Positions 9,294 to 21,608 of a DNA stretch of 64,000 bases are shown in pieces (the stretch's first letter is position 1; the number at the start of each line of letters is the position of its first letter). The DNA lies in the NCBI GenBank assembly GCA_030452985.1, contig JAKDLG010000002.1, positions 24,847 through 88,846 on the forward strand, given 5' to 3'. The notes under the pieces are model-generated. The model was given only the letters and a program-made list of their open reading frames with translations. It was not told the origin of the DNA and did not search any database. The position numbers were made by a program, and so were the translations under genes. The stretch is from Humibacillus sp. (lineage in GTDB: Bacteria; Actinomycetota; Actinomycetes; Actinomycetales; Dermatophilaceae).

Positions 9294-9415
9294 GGTGCAG
9301 GGTCTCCTTGCTGACACGGGGCATCGCCTGGCGCGGTCCCGACATGATCTGTTCCGCCCGAACCTAGCGACCCCTGCGACGGTGCCGCAACGCGGGCACC
9401 CCCGGCGCGCGGAAG

Positions 9416-9451
9416 GTCGGCAGGGCCGGCAGGGCCGGCAGGGTCGGCAAA
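9416..9451. repeat. 9-bp tandem repeat array
   Basis: Nearly four copies of a 9-bp unit, g(t/c)cggcagg, in the pyrF-mihF intergenic gap. No gene is seen in 9294-9551 apart from this array and the 35-bp repeats next to it. Confidence 0.7.
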
Positions 9452-9465
9452 GCAGGCGGTTGCCC

Positions 9466-9550
9466 GTCTGGCACCTCCCAGCCGCCGCGGGTGTCGAACG
9501 CGCGACAGGCTGGGCGTCTGGCACCTCCCAGGCCCCAGGGGTGTCGAACG
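9466..9550. repeat. duplicated 35-bp direct repeat abutting the pyrF stop
   Basis: Copies at 9466-9500 and 9516-9550 both start gtctggcacctcccag and end gggtgtcgaacg, differing at only a few inner bases. The offset is 50 bp, and the second copy ends one base before the pyrF stop codon. Function unknown: it could be a duplicated 3' end, a protein-binding site, or part of a dispersed repeat family. Confidence 0.75.
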
Positions 9551-9551
9551 G

Positions 9552-10394
9552 TCAGCTGCGCAGCCCATGCGCGACCCGCTCGGCCCGGTCGACCAGCCCG
9601 GAGATGCTGGGGCCCGCCTGGAGGATCTCGCGGCTCGAGGAGGCGAGCACCTGCGGTCGGGCCGACCCGAAGGTGCGCTCGAGCGCCTCCACGGTGCCGC
9701 CCTGGGCTCCGAAACCTGGCGCCAGCACGGGGGTGGCCGCGGTGACGAGATCGAGCCCGAGGTCTGCGACGGCCGTTCCGACAGTGGCTCCGACGACGAG
9801 GCCGACGCTGCCGAGCCGCCCTCGCTCACGAGCGAGCGCGTTGTCGACCGTGGCGCCCTCCACGATCGAGGCCGCCACGGAACGTCCGTCGCGCACGGCA
9901 TGCTGCACCGCCGCACCCTCCGGGTTCGAGGTGAGGGCCAGCACGAAGACCCCTCGCCCCGTCTCGGCCGCGACGTCGATGGCCGGACGGAGGGACTCGT
10001 AGCCGAGGTAGGGGCTCACGGTGACCGCGTCAGCCGGCGCGACGGCATCTGCCCCGAGCAACGCCTCGGCGTAGGCAGCCATGGTCGAGCCGATATCGCC
10101 GCGTTTGGCGTCGAGGATGGTCAGGGTGTCGCCCGCACGCAGCTCGGTGAGCACCCGTTCGAGCACGGCGAGGCCGCGGCTGCCGAACACCTCGAAGAAC
10201 GCCGACTGCGGCTTGACGACGGCCACCCGGCCAACGAACGCCTCCACGCAGGTCAGCGCGAACCGTTCGAGGCCGGCAATGTCGTAGGTCAGGCCCCACG
10301 CCTCGACGAGCGCCCGATGCGGGTCGATGCCCACACAGAGCGGGCCCTTGCTCGCCATCGCCTGTTCGAGCCGTGCGCCGAAGCCTGTCGTCAT
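9552..10394 (-). CDS. pyrF: orotidine 5'-phosphate decarboxylase
   Basis: Last step of UMP synthesis, decarboxylating OMP; 280 residues, the longer type-2 form found in mycobacteria. The substrate Asp appears in LCVGIDPH (about 19-26), and the catalytic Lys/Asp array is LDAKRGDIGSTM (about 94-105). Further conserved patches are VSPYLGYESL and LAPGFGAQGG. It lies 57 bases after pyrD at the end of the pyrimidine genes. Two 35-bp direct repeats follow its stop. Confidence 0.95.
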   Translation of the reverse strand: MTTGFGARLEQAMASKGPLCVGIDPHRALVEAWGLTYDIAGLERFALTCVEAFVGRVAVVKPQSAFFEVFGSRGLAVLERVLTELRAGDTLTILDAKRGDIGSTMAAYAEALLGADAVAPADAVTVSPYLGYESLRPAIDVAAETGRGVFVLALTSNPEGAAVQHAVRDGRSVAASIVEGATVDNALARERGRLGSVGLVVGATVGTAVADLGLDLVTAATPVLAPGFGAQGGTVEALERTFGSARPQVLASSSREILQAGPSISGLVDRAERVAHGLRS

Positions 10395-10451
10395 CGTCGT
10401 CCTCCTCGTGGGGCCGTGCCGCGTGTCGTTCGGTTCCGGGCCGCTGCCCTC

Positions 10452-11399
10452 TCAGCGGCCGTGCGCGACACCCACCGCGTCGGTGAACGAGGCGAATCCC
10501 TTGGCCTCGAGCAGCGCGGTCAGCTCTGCAAGCACTCGCATGGGGGCAGACGGGTCGTTGAAGGTGGCAGTGCCGACCTGCACGGCGCTCGCCCCTGCCG
10601 CCACGAGCTCGAGGGCGTCGTTGCCCGTGCGCACGCCGCCGACCCCGATGATCGGCACCGTCGGGATACGCCCCTCGAACATCGCCCGCCGCACCTGCCA
10701 GATGGCCCGCACCGCCACGGGCCGGATGCCGGGACCGGAGAGCCCGCCGGTCACGCCGCCGAGCTGGGGGCGGAGCCGCTCGGTGTCGATCACCATGCCC
10801 AACAGGGTGTTGATCATCGTCAGGCCGTCAGCCCCCGCCTTGACGCAGGCTGCGGCGATGCTGGTGATGTCGGTGACGTCGGGGCTCAGCTTGGCGAAGA
10901 TCGGCACGTCGCGGGGCAGCTGCTCGCGCACGAGGGCAACCACCTTGGCCGAGGCCAAGGGGTCGCAAGCGAAGACAAGGCCGCGGTTCGCGACGTTGGG
11001 GCACGAGATGTTCACCTCGACCCCGGCCACGCAGTCGAAGGCCCGGCCGGCGTACAACGCGGCTGCGACGTGCGCGAACTCGGTGCTCGAGCTCCCGGCG
11101 ATGGAGGGCAGCACCGTGGCCCCCACCGACGCAAGCCACGGCAGGTCGTGCTCGACGAAGGCCGTGATGCCGGGACCCTGAAGGCCGATGGAGTTGAGCA
11201 TGCCCGACGGTGTCTCGGCCATGCGCGGCGTGCCACGCCCCGACCGGGGGTCGGCCATGACCGACTTCGTGACGAAGGCCCCGAGGCCCGCCACGTCGAA
11301 GAAGCGGTGCAGCTCCTGGCCGTTCGCCGCGCACCCGGATGCCGTCATGAGCGGGTTGGCCAGTCGCCGCCCTGACAAGGTGGTGGACATCTCGACCAT
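10452..11399 (-). CDS. pyrD: dihydroorotate dehydrogenase B, catalytic subunit
   Basis: FMN subunit of the class 1B enzyme that oxidises dihydroorotate to orotate; 315 residues. The catalytic base is the Cys of VEVNISCPN, the class 1 signature, with NTLLGM and GVGGVRTGNDALE for FMN phosphate binding. The class 1B assignment is supported by the adjacent pyrK, whose stop overlaps this start by one base (TGATG). A class 1B enzyme is cytosolic and NAD-linked, unlike the quinone-linked class 2 enzyme of many mycobacteria. Confidence 0.95.
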   Translation of the reverse strand: MVEMSTTLSGRRLANPLMTASGCAANGQELHRFFDVAGLGAFVTKSVMADPRSGRGTPRMAETPSGMLNSIGLQGPGITAFVEHDLPWLASVGATVLPSIAGSSSTEFAHVAAALYAGRAFDCVAGVEVNISCPNVANRGLVFACDPLASAKVVALVREQLPRDVPIFAKLSPDVTDITSIAAACVKAGADGLTMINTLLGMVIDTERLRPQLGGVTGGLSGPGIRPVAVRAIWQVRRAMFEGRIPTVPIIGVGGVRTGNDALELVAAGASAVQVGTATFNDPSAPMRVLAELTALLEAKGFASFTDAVGVAHGR

Positions 11400-12306
11400 C
11401 AGTGCCCTCCCGTGCGAGGTGCGCCCACCGCATCCGGCGGAACGTGGGCACCGCTCCCCGAGAACGCGTCCCAGCGAACGCGGTCACCGCGGAAGACCGG
11501 CCCCTCGACACAGGAGCGCACCATGCGCGTCAGGCCGTCGTCACCGACCACGGGCATGACGCAGGTCATGCAGATGCCGACGCCGCACGCCATCGACTCC
11601 TCGACGGCGACCTGGGCGGCCGCGCCGTGCGCGGTGGCGATCTCGGTGATCGAGCGCAACATCCCCATCGGCCCGCAGCCGTAGACGACGCCGGCCGCCA
11701 CTCTCGTGATGACCTCGGGCAACACGTCGCTGACCCAGCCCTGCTGGCCGGCCGAGCCGTCGTCGGTGGTGACGGAGACACCGTCGCTGCTGCGGCGGGC
11801 GAGGGTCACCCCGAAGAGCTTGTCCTCACTGGCGGCTCCGAGCACCATCTCGACGTGGCACCCGCGCGCCCTCAGCTCGGCGGCCAACCAGAAGAGCGGT
11901 GCGCTGCCGTACCCGCCTCCGACGAGCACGCACGCCACCGGCTCCGTCGGCAGTGGGAAGGCCCGACCCAGCGGCCCCACGACGTCGATGAGGTCGTGGG
12001 ACCGCCGCGAGGCGATCCACCGTGTGCCGGCCCCGACCGCCGAGACGACGATCTCGACGGTGCCGCCGTAGGTGCCGCTGGGGCTCACCTTGTGGATGGA
12101 GAACGAGCGGCGCAGCAGGGTGCTGCTCGACTCCCCCCCGACCGCCAGGGCGATGAACTGGCCCGGTCGGGCCAGCTCGGCCACGCCGGGCGCGACGAGC
12201 GTCAGGTGCTGGTACGACCCCACCCGACGGGTCGCGATCACCTCGGCCTGCTCGTGGGTGACCCGGGCGCGACGGCCCGGCGAGACCGGCTGGGTCACGA
12301 GGTCGC

Positions 12307-12310
<4 letters not shown>
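11399..12310 (-). CDS. pyrK: dihydroorotate dehydrogenase electron-transfer subunit
   Basis: Passes electrons from PyrD FMN to NAD+ through FAD and a 2Fe-2S cluster; 303 residues, somewhat longer than the about 260 of Bacillus PyrK. The ferredoxin-reductase fold shows [10 protein letters not shown] for FAD binding and [14 protein letters not shown] for the nucleotide. The cluster ligands are in [11 protein letters not shown] followed by a fourth Cys at RSCVEGP. It overlaps carB upstream by four bases and pyrD downstream by one. Confidence 0.94.
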
Positions 12311-15626
<3,316 letters not shown>

Positions 15627-15627
<1 letters not shown>

Positions 15628-16871
15628 TACGAAAAACCTCCAACAGAATGATCTACAGCGTCGTCGGTCGCGCTCGTCGGGGCTCCGGGCCTCGCTCGTT
15701 CCTCGCTCGTGTCCTCACCCTCTCCTCGCCGCTCCATCAGTTCCACGAACCGGTCGAACAGGTACGCAGCGTCATGCGGGCCTGCAGCTGCCTCAGGGTG
15801 GTACTGCACCGAATACGCTGGTACATCGAGGCATTCGAGACCCTCGACCACATCGTCGTTGAGGCATACATGCGAAACCCGGGCCAGCCCGTAGGGCGTG
15901 TCACTCGGCCGGGCCAACGGCGCGTCGACGGCGAACCCGTGGTTGTGGGCCGTCACCTCCACCTTGCCCGTCGTGCGGTCCATCACGGGCTGGTTGATAC
16001 CGCGGTGACCGTACTTCAGCTTGTACGTGCCGAACCCCAGGGCCCGGCCCAGCAGCTGGTTGCCGAAGCAGATGCCGAAGAACGGAATTCGTCGGTCGAG
16101 CACCTCGCGCAGCAGGGCAACCTGCGGCTCCGCCGTGGCGGGGTCGCCGGGTCCGTTGGAGAAGAACACGCCGTGGGGCCCGGCGTCGCCGACCGCGAGC
16201 ACGTCGTCGATGGTCGACGCTGCGGGCAGCACGTGCACCTCGATGCCGCGCCGGGCCAGCAGGTGGGGGGTCATGGCCTTGATGCCAAGGTCGAGAGCGG
16301 CCACCGTGAACCGCTTCTCACCCTCGGCCGCCACGACGTAGGGCTCGTCGGTGCTGACCTCGGCAGCGAGGGCGGCCCCCGTCATCTGGGGGCTGCTCCT
16401 CACCTGCTCGACCAGCTGGTGCTCGGGCCGCTGGGCCGCGGCACCGCTGAACAGCCCGACCCGCATCGAGCCGCGTTCGCGCAGGTGACGGGTCAGAGCC
16501 CGGGTGTCGATCTCGCAGACACCGACCACGTGCTGCTCGCGCAGCTCGTCCTCGAGACCGCGGGTGGAGCGCCAGTTCGAGGGCCGGATGGCGGGGTCGC
16601 GCACGACGTAGCCGGCGACCCAGATGCGGCTGCTCTCATCGTCGTCGACGTTGACGCCGGTGTTGCCGACATGCGGAGCGGTCATCACGATGACCTGCCG
16701 GTGGTAGCTCGGGTCGGTGAGCGTCTCCTGGTAGCCGGTCATCCCGGTGGAGAACACGGCCTCGCCCACCGTCTCGCCGACCGCGCCGTACGAGGAGCCC
16801 CGGAACAGCCGACCGTCCTCGAGCACGAGCACGGCCCCGTCTCGTTGCTGGCTGGGCACGTTCAGCATCAC
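15627..16871 (-). CDS. carA: carbamoyl-phosphate synthase small subunit
   Basis: Glutamine amidotransferase subunit feeding ammonia to CarB; 414 residues. The catalytic nucleophile Cys lies in [16 protein letters not shown] and the His/Glu pair near [13 protein letters not shown]. The last about 35 residues are a low-complexity Glu/Arg/Ala tail beyond the usual end. Two adjacent starts are possible: GTG 16871 (GTGA overlap with the pyrC stop) and ATG 16868 (TGATG overlap). They differ by one residue. Confidence 0.96.
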
Positions 16872-18181
16872 TTCTCGCTCTCGGTCAGGGTGGTCAGCTC
16901 TCGATCAGTGGTGTGAGTGACGGCGCCGCGGAGAAGCGTCGTCACGACCGCGCCCCGAAAGGTTCGTCCGTGCCACGGGTTGTTCCGGCTGAGGCTGCGG
17001 CTCGTCGTGGCATCGACGGTCACCTCGCGATCGGGGTCGATGAGGGTGATGTTCGCCGGGTTGCCGACCTGGAGCGGCAACCCATGCCCCTGGAGGCGAC
17101 CGATGCGTGCCGGGGCGCTCGACATGACTCGGGCGACGTCGGCCCACCCGACCAGTCCCGGCCGCACGAGCAGGTCGCTGACCACGGCGAGCGCCGTCTC
17201 GAGGCCGAGCATGCCGAAGGCCGCGTCGACGAAGGCGTGCTCCTTGTCGTGGCGCGCGTGGGGTGCGTGGTCGGTCGCGACCGCGTCAATCGTGCCGTCG
17301 GCGAGCGCCGCTCGCAGCGCGTCGACATCCTCGGCCGGCCGCAACGGGGGGTTGACCTTGTACACCGGGTCGTAGCCGCTGAGCAGGTCGGTGGTGAGGG
17401 CGAGGTGGTGAGGGGTGACCTCGGCGGTCACGTCGATGCCCTGAGCCTTGGCCCAGCGGATCACCTCGACCGTGCCGGCGGTCGTCACGTGCGCGACGTG
17501 CACCCGCGAGCCGGTGTGCCGGGCGAGCATCACGTCTCGGGCGACGATCGACTCCTCGGCGATTCCCGGCCATCCGGGCAGTCCGAGCCGGCCCGAGAGC
17601 TCCCCCTCGTGGCAGCAGGCCGACGCGTCGGCGAGCCGAGGGTCCTGGGAGTGCTGGGAGATGACACCGTCGAAGGCGCGGATGTACTCGAGGGCCCGAC
17701 GCATGATGCGGCCGTCGTGCACGCAGTGACCGTCGTCGGAGAAGACCCGAACCCGAGCCCGGGAGCGGGCCATCAGCCCCAGCTCGGCCAGCTCGGCCCC
17801 CTCGAGGGCTTTCGTGACCGCGCCCACGGGCACGACGTCGGTCAGCCCGCAGGCTCGCCCGAGATCGAGCACCCGCTCGGCCGACTCTGCGGTGTCGGTC
17901 ACCGGAGAGGTGTTCGCCATGGCGAACACGGCGGTGAACCCCCCCGCGGCGGCCGCCGCCGACCCGGTGGCGATCGTCTCGGCGTCCTCGCGCCCGGGTT
18001 CACGCAGGTGCACGTGCAGGTCGACCAGCCCCGGGAGGGCGACAAGTCCGTCAGCATCGATGGTCAGGTCGGCGCGCTCGCTGCCGAGCGAACCGGCCCC
18101 GCGGATGACGCCGTCCTCCACCAGCAGGTCGCTCGCGTCGGCACCGAGCAGTCGGGCCCCTTTCACCAGCAGGCGGCTCAC
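16868..18181 (-). CDS. pyrC: dihydroorotase
   Basis: Cyclises carbamoyl-aspartate to dihydroorotate; 437 residues, class I (long) dihydroorotase of the amidohydrolase superfamily. Metal ligands are visible as [10 protein letters not shown] (about 57-66), the later His residues of HVAHVTTAG and ATDHAPH. The start is the GTG at 18181, which overlaps the pyrB stop as GTGA and gives the family N-terminus [12 protein letters not shown]; further upstream the frame runs into pyrB. Confidence 0.95.
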   Translation of the reverse strand: MSRLLVKGARLLGADASDLLVEDGVIRGAGSLGSERADLTIDADGLVALPGLVDLHVHLREPGREDAETIATGSAAAAAGGFTAVFAMANTSPVTDTAESAERVLDLGRACGLTDVVPVGAVTKALEGAELAELGLMARSRARVRVFSDDGHCVHDGRIMRRALEYIRAFDGVISQHSQDPRLADASACCHEGELSGRLGLPGWPGIAEESIVARDVMLARHTGSRVHVAHVTTAGTVEVIRWAKAQGIDVTAEVTPHHLALTTDLLSGYDPVYKVNPPLRPAEDVDALRAALADGTIDAVATDHAPHARHDKEHAFVDAAFGMLGLETALAVVSDLLVRPGLVGWADVARVMSSAPARIGRLQGHGLPLQVGNPANITLIDPDREVTVDATTSRSLSRNNPWHGRTFRGAVVTTLLRGAVTHTTDRELTTLTESEK

Positions 18182-19158
18182 GCGTGCACGCTCCTCTCGG
18201 CGTCGTCCCTGGCGGATTCGTCCCCGGCCAGCAGGTGGTAGAGCACCGCCATCCGCACGGCGACGCCGGCCGAAACCTGGTCGAGCACGACCGACTGGGG
18301 CGCGTCTGCCGCATCCGCTGCGATCTCCAGGCCCCGGTTCATCGGCCCCGGGTGCATCACCAGCACCTCGGGGTTTCGGGCCACGAGGCGACCCAGCCGT
18401 TCGCGCGTCAGCCCGTAGCCGACGGTGTACTCGCGCGCTGTCGGGAAGTAACCGCCGCTCATCCGCTCGCGCTGCACCCGGAGCATCATGATGGCGTCGA
18501 CCGGGTCGTCGCCGTCGATGACGGAGTCGAGGTCCCAGCCGGTGGCAAACCCCTCGGTGGCGCTCCACGCGCCGATACCGCTCGGCATCAACGTCGGTGG
18601 GGCGACGACGGTCACGCGGGCACCGAGCGTCTTCAAGGTGATCACGTTGCTTCGGAAGACCCGCGAGTGCGTCAGGTCACCGACGAGCACGACGTGGCGC
18701 CCATCGAGGTCACCGAGGCGGGTTCGCAGCGTATAGGCGTCGAGCAGAGCCTGGGTCGGGTGCTCGTGCATCCCGTCTCCGGCGTTGATGACACTCGCGC
18801 GCACCCACTGTGCCACCTGGTGGCAGGCGCCCGACGCCTGGTGCCGGATCACGAGGGCGTCGACCGACATCGCGTCGATGGTGCGGGCCGTGTCACGCAG
18901 GCTTTCGCCCTTGCTCGTCGAGCTGCCCTTGCCCGAGAGGTTGATGGTGTCGGCCGACATCCACTTTCCGGCGATCTCGAACGAGCTGCGCGTGCGGGTC
19001 GAGTCCTCGAAGAACAGGTTGATCACGGTGCGGCCGCGCAGCGTCGGTACCTTCTTGACCTCGCGGCGTTGCAGGTCGTGCATCGACACTGCCGTCTCGA
19101 GGATGGCGATCGTCTCATCGCGAGAGAGGTCGGCCGAGCTGATCAGATGCTTGGTCAT
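18178..19158 (-). CDS. pyrB: aspartate carbamoyltransferase catalytic subunit
   Basis: Joins carbamoyl phosphate to aspartate, the committed pyrimidine step; 326 residues. The carbamoyl-phosphate loop [15 protein letters not shown] (about 50-64), the [11 protein letters not shown] swinging loop, [13 protein letters not shown] and the C-terminal HPGPMNRG are all present. No pyrI regulatory-subunit gene is nearby, so it is likely a catalytic trimer or a complex with PyrC. The start overlaps the pyrR stop by four bases. Confidence 0.96.
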   Translation of the reverse strand: MTKHLISSADLSRDETIAILETAVSMHDLQRREVKKVPTLRGRTVINLFFEDSTRTRSSFEIAGKWMSADTINLSGKGSSTSKGESLRDTARTIDAMSVDALVIRHQASGACHQVAQWVRASVINAGDGMHEHPTQALLDAYTLRTRLGDLDGRHVVLVGDLTHSRVFRSNVITLKTLGARVTVVAPPTLMPSGIGAWSATEGFATGWDLDSVIDGDDPVDAIMMLRVQRERMSGGYFPTAREYTVGYGLTRERLGRLVARNPEVLVMHPGPMNRGLEIAADAADAPQSVVLDQVSAGVAVRMAVLYHLLAGDESARDDAERSVHA

Positions 19159-19745
19159 CGCGGCTCTCCCCCACTGATGCGCACGACGTCGACCCCGTCG
19201 ACCTCGGCGACCCGCACCTGCACCCGCTCGTCGCGAGAGGTGGGCAGATTCTTGCCGACGTGGTCGGCGCGGATCGGCAGCTCCCGATGGCCGCGGTCGA
19301 CGAGCACCGCGAGGCGGACCGCGCGAGGGCGGCCCAGCTCGGCCAGCGCGTCGAGGGCGGCCCGGATGGTGCGCCCGGAGTAGAGCACGTCGTCGACGAG
19401 CACGACCACCTTGTCGTCGATGCCTTCGGCGGGGATGTGTGAGCGATGCGCCGGGCGCATGGGATGGCGCCTCAGATCGTCGCGATACAAGGTGATGTCG
19501 AGCTCACCGACCGGCACGTCGATCCCTTCGACCGCGCCGATGGCCGCGGCGAGACGTCGGCCGAGCGGCGCCCCCCGGGTCGGGATGCCGAGCACGACCA
19601 GGTCGTGGGCCCCCTTGTTGCGTTCGATGACCTCGTGGCCGATGCGGCGCAGGGCCCGCGAGATGTCGTCGGCGGACAGCACGTCGCGCGCGCCCCCGGC
19701 GGTCTTCGAGGTTGTCTCTGGCTCGTTCAGGTCTGGGCAGGGCAT
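19155..19745 (-). CDS. pyrR: PyrR bifunctional regulator / uracil phosphoribosyltransferase
   Basis: RNA-binding regulator of the pyr operon that also carries a PRPP-transferase fold; 196 residues. The PRPP loop is [18 protein letters not shown], and the [13 protein letters not shown] and [11 protein letters not shown] segments fit PyrR. The ATG at 19745 is chosen because a near-perfect AAGGAGGT site lies eight bases upstream. First gene of the pyrR-B-C-carA-carB-K-D-F unit. Binding of UMP-loaded PyrR to the hairpin just upstream should block translation of the leading gene, as described for mycobacteria. Confidence 0.94.
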   Translation of the reverse strand: MPCPDLNEPETTSKTAGGARDVLSADDISRALRRIGHEVIERNKGAHDLVVLGIPTRGAPLGRRLAAAIGAVEGIDVPVGELDITLYRDDLRRHPMRPAHRSHIPAEGIDDKVVVLVDDVLYSGRTIRAALDALAELGRPRAVRLAVLVDRGHRELPIRADHVGKNLPTSRDERVQVRVAEVDGVDVVRISGGEPR

Positions 19746-19753
19746 GCCGCAAG

Positions 19754-19779
19754 ACCTCCTTCCCCGCCTCACAGGACGG
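19754..19779 (-). promoter_or_regulatory. PyrR-binding RNA hairpin plus pyrR ribosome-binding site
   Basis: In the mRNA sense the leader has CCGUC-CUGUGA-GGCGG, a small stem-loop (RNA 5' end at 19779, 3' end at 19764) that contains the PyrR recognition consensus UCCNGNGAGG exactly. It is followed directly by the AAGGAGGT ribosome-binding site at 19761-19754. No terminator-antiterminator pair is visible. This fits PyrR control of translation start, not transcription attenuation. Confidence 0.75.
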
Positions 19780-19805
19780 TGGTTAAAGGATGTCGGTTCC
19801 GGTTG

Positions 19806-19834
19806 AGTGTAACGGGCGCCATCCCGGTCTTCCA
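19806..19834 (-). promoter_or_regulatory. candidate pyr operon promoter
   Basis: TGGAAG and TACACT hexamers spaced by 17 bases, ending about 26 bases before the PyrR hairpin. The -10 fits TAnnnT; the -35 is weak. The position would give a short leader containing the hairpin. Confidence 0.4.
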
Positions 19835-19984
19835 CGCCGGCCTGTTGCCGGAGAACGGCCATGCCGAACGAGTTTGGTGGAAACCATCAGCTGGGCTTCA
19901 CCGTGAGCGCATAATCACCAGATCGCGCGGTTCGCGTCGTCATGGCACCACCTGCTTGGGGTTCTGAACGAGGGAGATGTTCCG

Positions 19985-21205
19985 ATGAACGCTGTGATGT
20001 CAGGACACGATGGACACGAGCCCCGACCTTGCGTCGGCGGCATCTCCAGACGCACTCTGGTCGGGCTGGCCGGTAGCGTCCCCGTTCTGCTGCTCGCCTC
20101 GGCTCCCGCCCGAGCAGCAGGTCGGGGGCACACCTCCCCACGGGCCACAAGTGTGGGGACGGCTCGCACCAGCGGCGCAAACGTCAACGGCCAGTTGGGA
20201 ACCGGAGGCTCCAGTGGTCGGCTGACATTCGGATCGGTCACACCATCACCACCGCTCGTCGAGGTCGCGGGTGGCCGCGAGCACGCCCTGGCTCTCGACA
20301 CCTCCGGACGAGTCCTCGCGTGGGGTGACAACGCCAAAGGTGAGGTGGGAGTGGGCACCCGGGTGGATCGCAGCACGCTGACCCTCGTTCCGGGCCTGCC
20401 CGTTGCCGTAACCGTTGCGTGCGGCCACTACCACTCGGCTGCCGTGCTCGCCGACGGCACGGTACGTACCTGGGGACTGAACGTCAACGGTCAACTCGGG
20501 GATGGCAGCAAGACCAACCGCCTCTCACCGGTTGCGGTAGGGGGCCTGTCGAAGGTTGTGATCGTCAAGGCGGGCCGTGACATGACCTTGGCGTTGCTTA
20601 CCGACGGAAGCCTGCGAGCGTGGGGCCTGGGAAGCGAAGGACAACTGGGCACCGGGGGCCTCGCCTCAAGCCTCGTACCGGTCAAGGTCGCAGGTCTGAC
20701 GAAGGTGGTCGACATCGCCGGCGGACGTGACCACTTCGTGGCCCTCCGTTCTGATGGCACGGTGTGGGCGTGGGGCCGCAACAAGTCCGGCAGCCTCGGT
20801 GACGGCACCAAGGTGAACCGCTCGGGGCCAGTCCGGTGTGGCAACCTCACCGGCGCCGTGCAGGTTGCCGCCGGTGCGGACCACAGCCTCGCGCGCCTGG
20901 CCGACGGCTCGGTCTGGGCCTGGGGTGAGAGCGGACGTGGTCAGACGGGAACGGGCACCAAGCTCGATCGCACGGCGCCGGTTCGTGTCGCCGGGGTTCC
21001 GGCAGCGAGTGCCATCGGTTGCGGACGCGATCACACGCTCGTGTGCACCAGAGCTGGGGAACTCTGGGGGTGGGGGATGAACGACTTCGGTCAGTTGGGC
21101 GATGGCAGCACCACGACGCACCTCAGCCCCGTCAGGATGGCTGTGACGGGTGCGCCGGTGATGGCGTACGGCGGACGCAACTACTCCGTGGTCCTCGCAA
21201 CCTGA
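19985..21205 (+). CDS. Tat-exported RCC1-repeat beta-propeller protein
   Basis: Secreted protein of 406 residues. The N-terminus has a twin-arginine signal (SRRTLVGLAG at 21-30, hydrophobic stretch to about 40, APARA cleavage site near 44). The mature part is a run of about seven RCC1-type repeats, each about 50 residues, with WG-N--GQLG-G cores such as WGLNVNGQLGDG, WGLGSEGQLGTG and WGWGMNDFGQLGDG. The first repeat has SGANVNGQLGTG and lacks the Trp-Gly. A GGGAG site precedes the ATG. In eukaryotes RCC1 is a Ran exchange factor, but bacterial homologues are mostly uncharacterised and a binding or cell-surface role is the most one can infer. It stands alone, divergent from pyrR, with its own terminator. 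Confidence 0.88.
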   Translation: MNAVMSGHDGHEPRPCVGGISRRTLVGLAGSVPVLLLASAPARAAGRGHTSPRATSVGTARTSGANVNGQLGTGGSSGRLTFGSVTPSPPLVEVAGGREHALALDTSGRVLAWGDNAKGEVGVGTRVDRSTLTLVPGLPVAVTVACGHYHSAAVLADGTVRTWGLNVNGQLGDGSKTNRLSPVAVGGLSKVVIVKAGRDMTLALLTDGSLRAWGLGSEGQLGTGGLASSLVPVKVAGLTKVVDIAGGRDHFVALRSDGTVWAWGRNKSGSLGDGTKVNRSGPVRCGNLTGAVQVAAGADHSLARLADGSVWAWGESGRGQTGTGTKLDRTAPVRVAGVPAASAIGCGRDHTLVCTRAGELWGWGMNDFGQLGDGSTTTHLSPVRMAVTGAPVMAYGGRNYSVVLAT

Positions 21206-21223
21206 CTGCTGTCAGGTTGCGAG
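21194..21223 (+). terminator. hairpin terminator spanning the RCC1 gene stop
   Basis: Perfect 13-bp stem CTCGCAACCTGAC / GTCAGGTTGCGAG with a TGCT loop. The left arm contains the stop codon. No T-tract follows. The loop is the same TGCT as in the clc/priA terminator. Confidence 0.72.
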
Positions 21224-21311
21224 GCACGGACGACGGCTCACGCCGCCCACCGGCGGTGCGGTGCAGTTGACGGCCGGTTCTAACCACCCTGAGACCGGCC
21301 CGCCGGGTTCC

Positions 21312-21473
21312 TCAGGGCGAGGTGGCGGAGTCCTTCGCGACGCCGAGCAGCTCGACCAGGCCGGCCGAGTACTCCTGCGACTCGGCGTGCGCCTCGTCGT
21401 AGGCGGGTTGGAAGCCAACGCCCTCCTCGGCGGGCACCCAGTTGAGGTGGCGAAGTCGACCATGTCCGGACAT
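21312..21473 (-). CDS. small hypothetical ORF or gene remnant (53 aa)
   Basis: The minus-strand frame from about 21450 to its stop at 21312 has almost exclusively G/C third positions and normal residue composition (LNWVPAEEGVGFQPAYDEAH, then acidic helix-like sequence ending LLGVAKDSATSP). This suggests real or recently real coding. The start at 21473 sits inside a 14-bp palindrome and has no clear ribosome-binding site, so this may be the 3' fragment of a larger lost gene. I do not recognise the family. Confidence 0.35.
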   Translation of the reverse strand: MSGHGRLRHLNWVPAEEGVGFQPAYDEAHAESQEYSAGLVELLGVAKDSATSP

Positions 21474-21474
21474 G
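21461..21474. promoter_or_regulatory. 14-bp perfect palindrome
   Basis: catgtccggacatg reads the same on both strands. It overlaps the only plausible start of the small minus-strand ORF. It could be a repressor site or chance; in this base composition a 14-bp perfect palindrome is uncommon at any given spot but not remarkable across 64 kb. Confidence 0.3.
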
Positions 21475-21538
21475 CGCCCGTCAAGGGTTCCGCCACGCAA
21501 ACTTCGCGGCGGGCCGCAGTACGCCCAACCGCCGACGC

Positions 21539-21574
21539 AAGGCCGCCCCCTGACGAAGGTCAGGGGGCGGCCTT
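21539..21574 (-). terminator. hairpin terminator downstream of the AGCS symporter gene
   Basis: A 16-bp perfect stem, AAGGCCGCCCCCTGAC with its complement, closed by a four-base loop 35 bases after the symporter stop. It is very stable and has only a two-base T-run on the exit side. Confidence 0.8.
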
Positions 21575-21608
21575 CAACGAGGCGTCGAAGCGCCGCGTGG
21601 CTAGCCGC

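Noticed and set aside
9294..9524. Longer start for mihF through the repeat region
   Set aside because: The added residues are Cys/Arg-rich repeats from the 9-bp array. GTG 9293 has a good ribosome-binding site and the family N-terminus.
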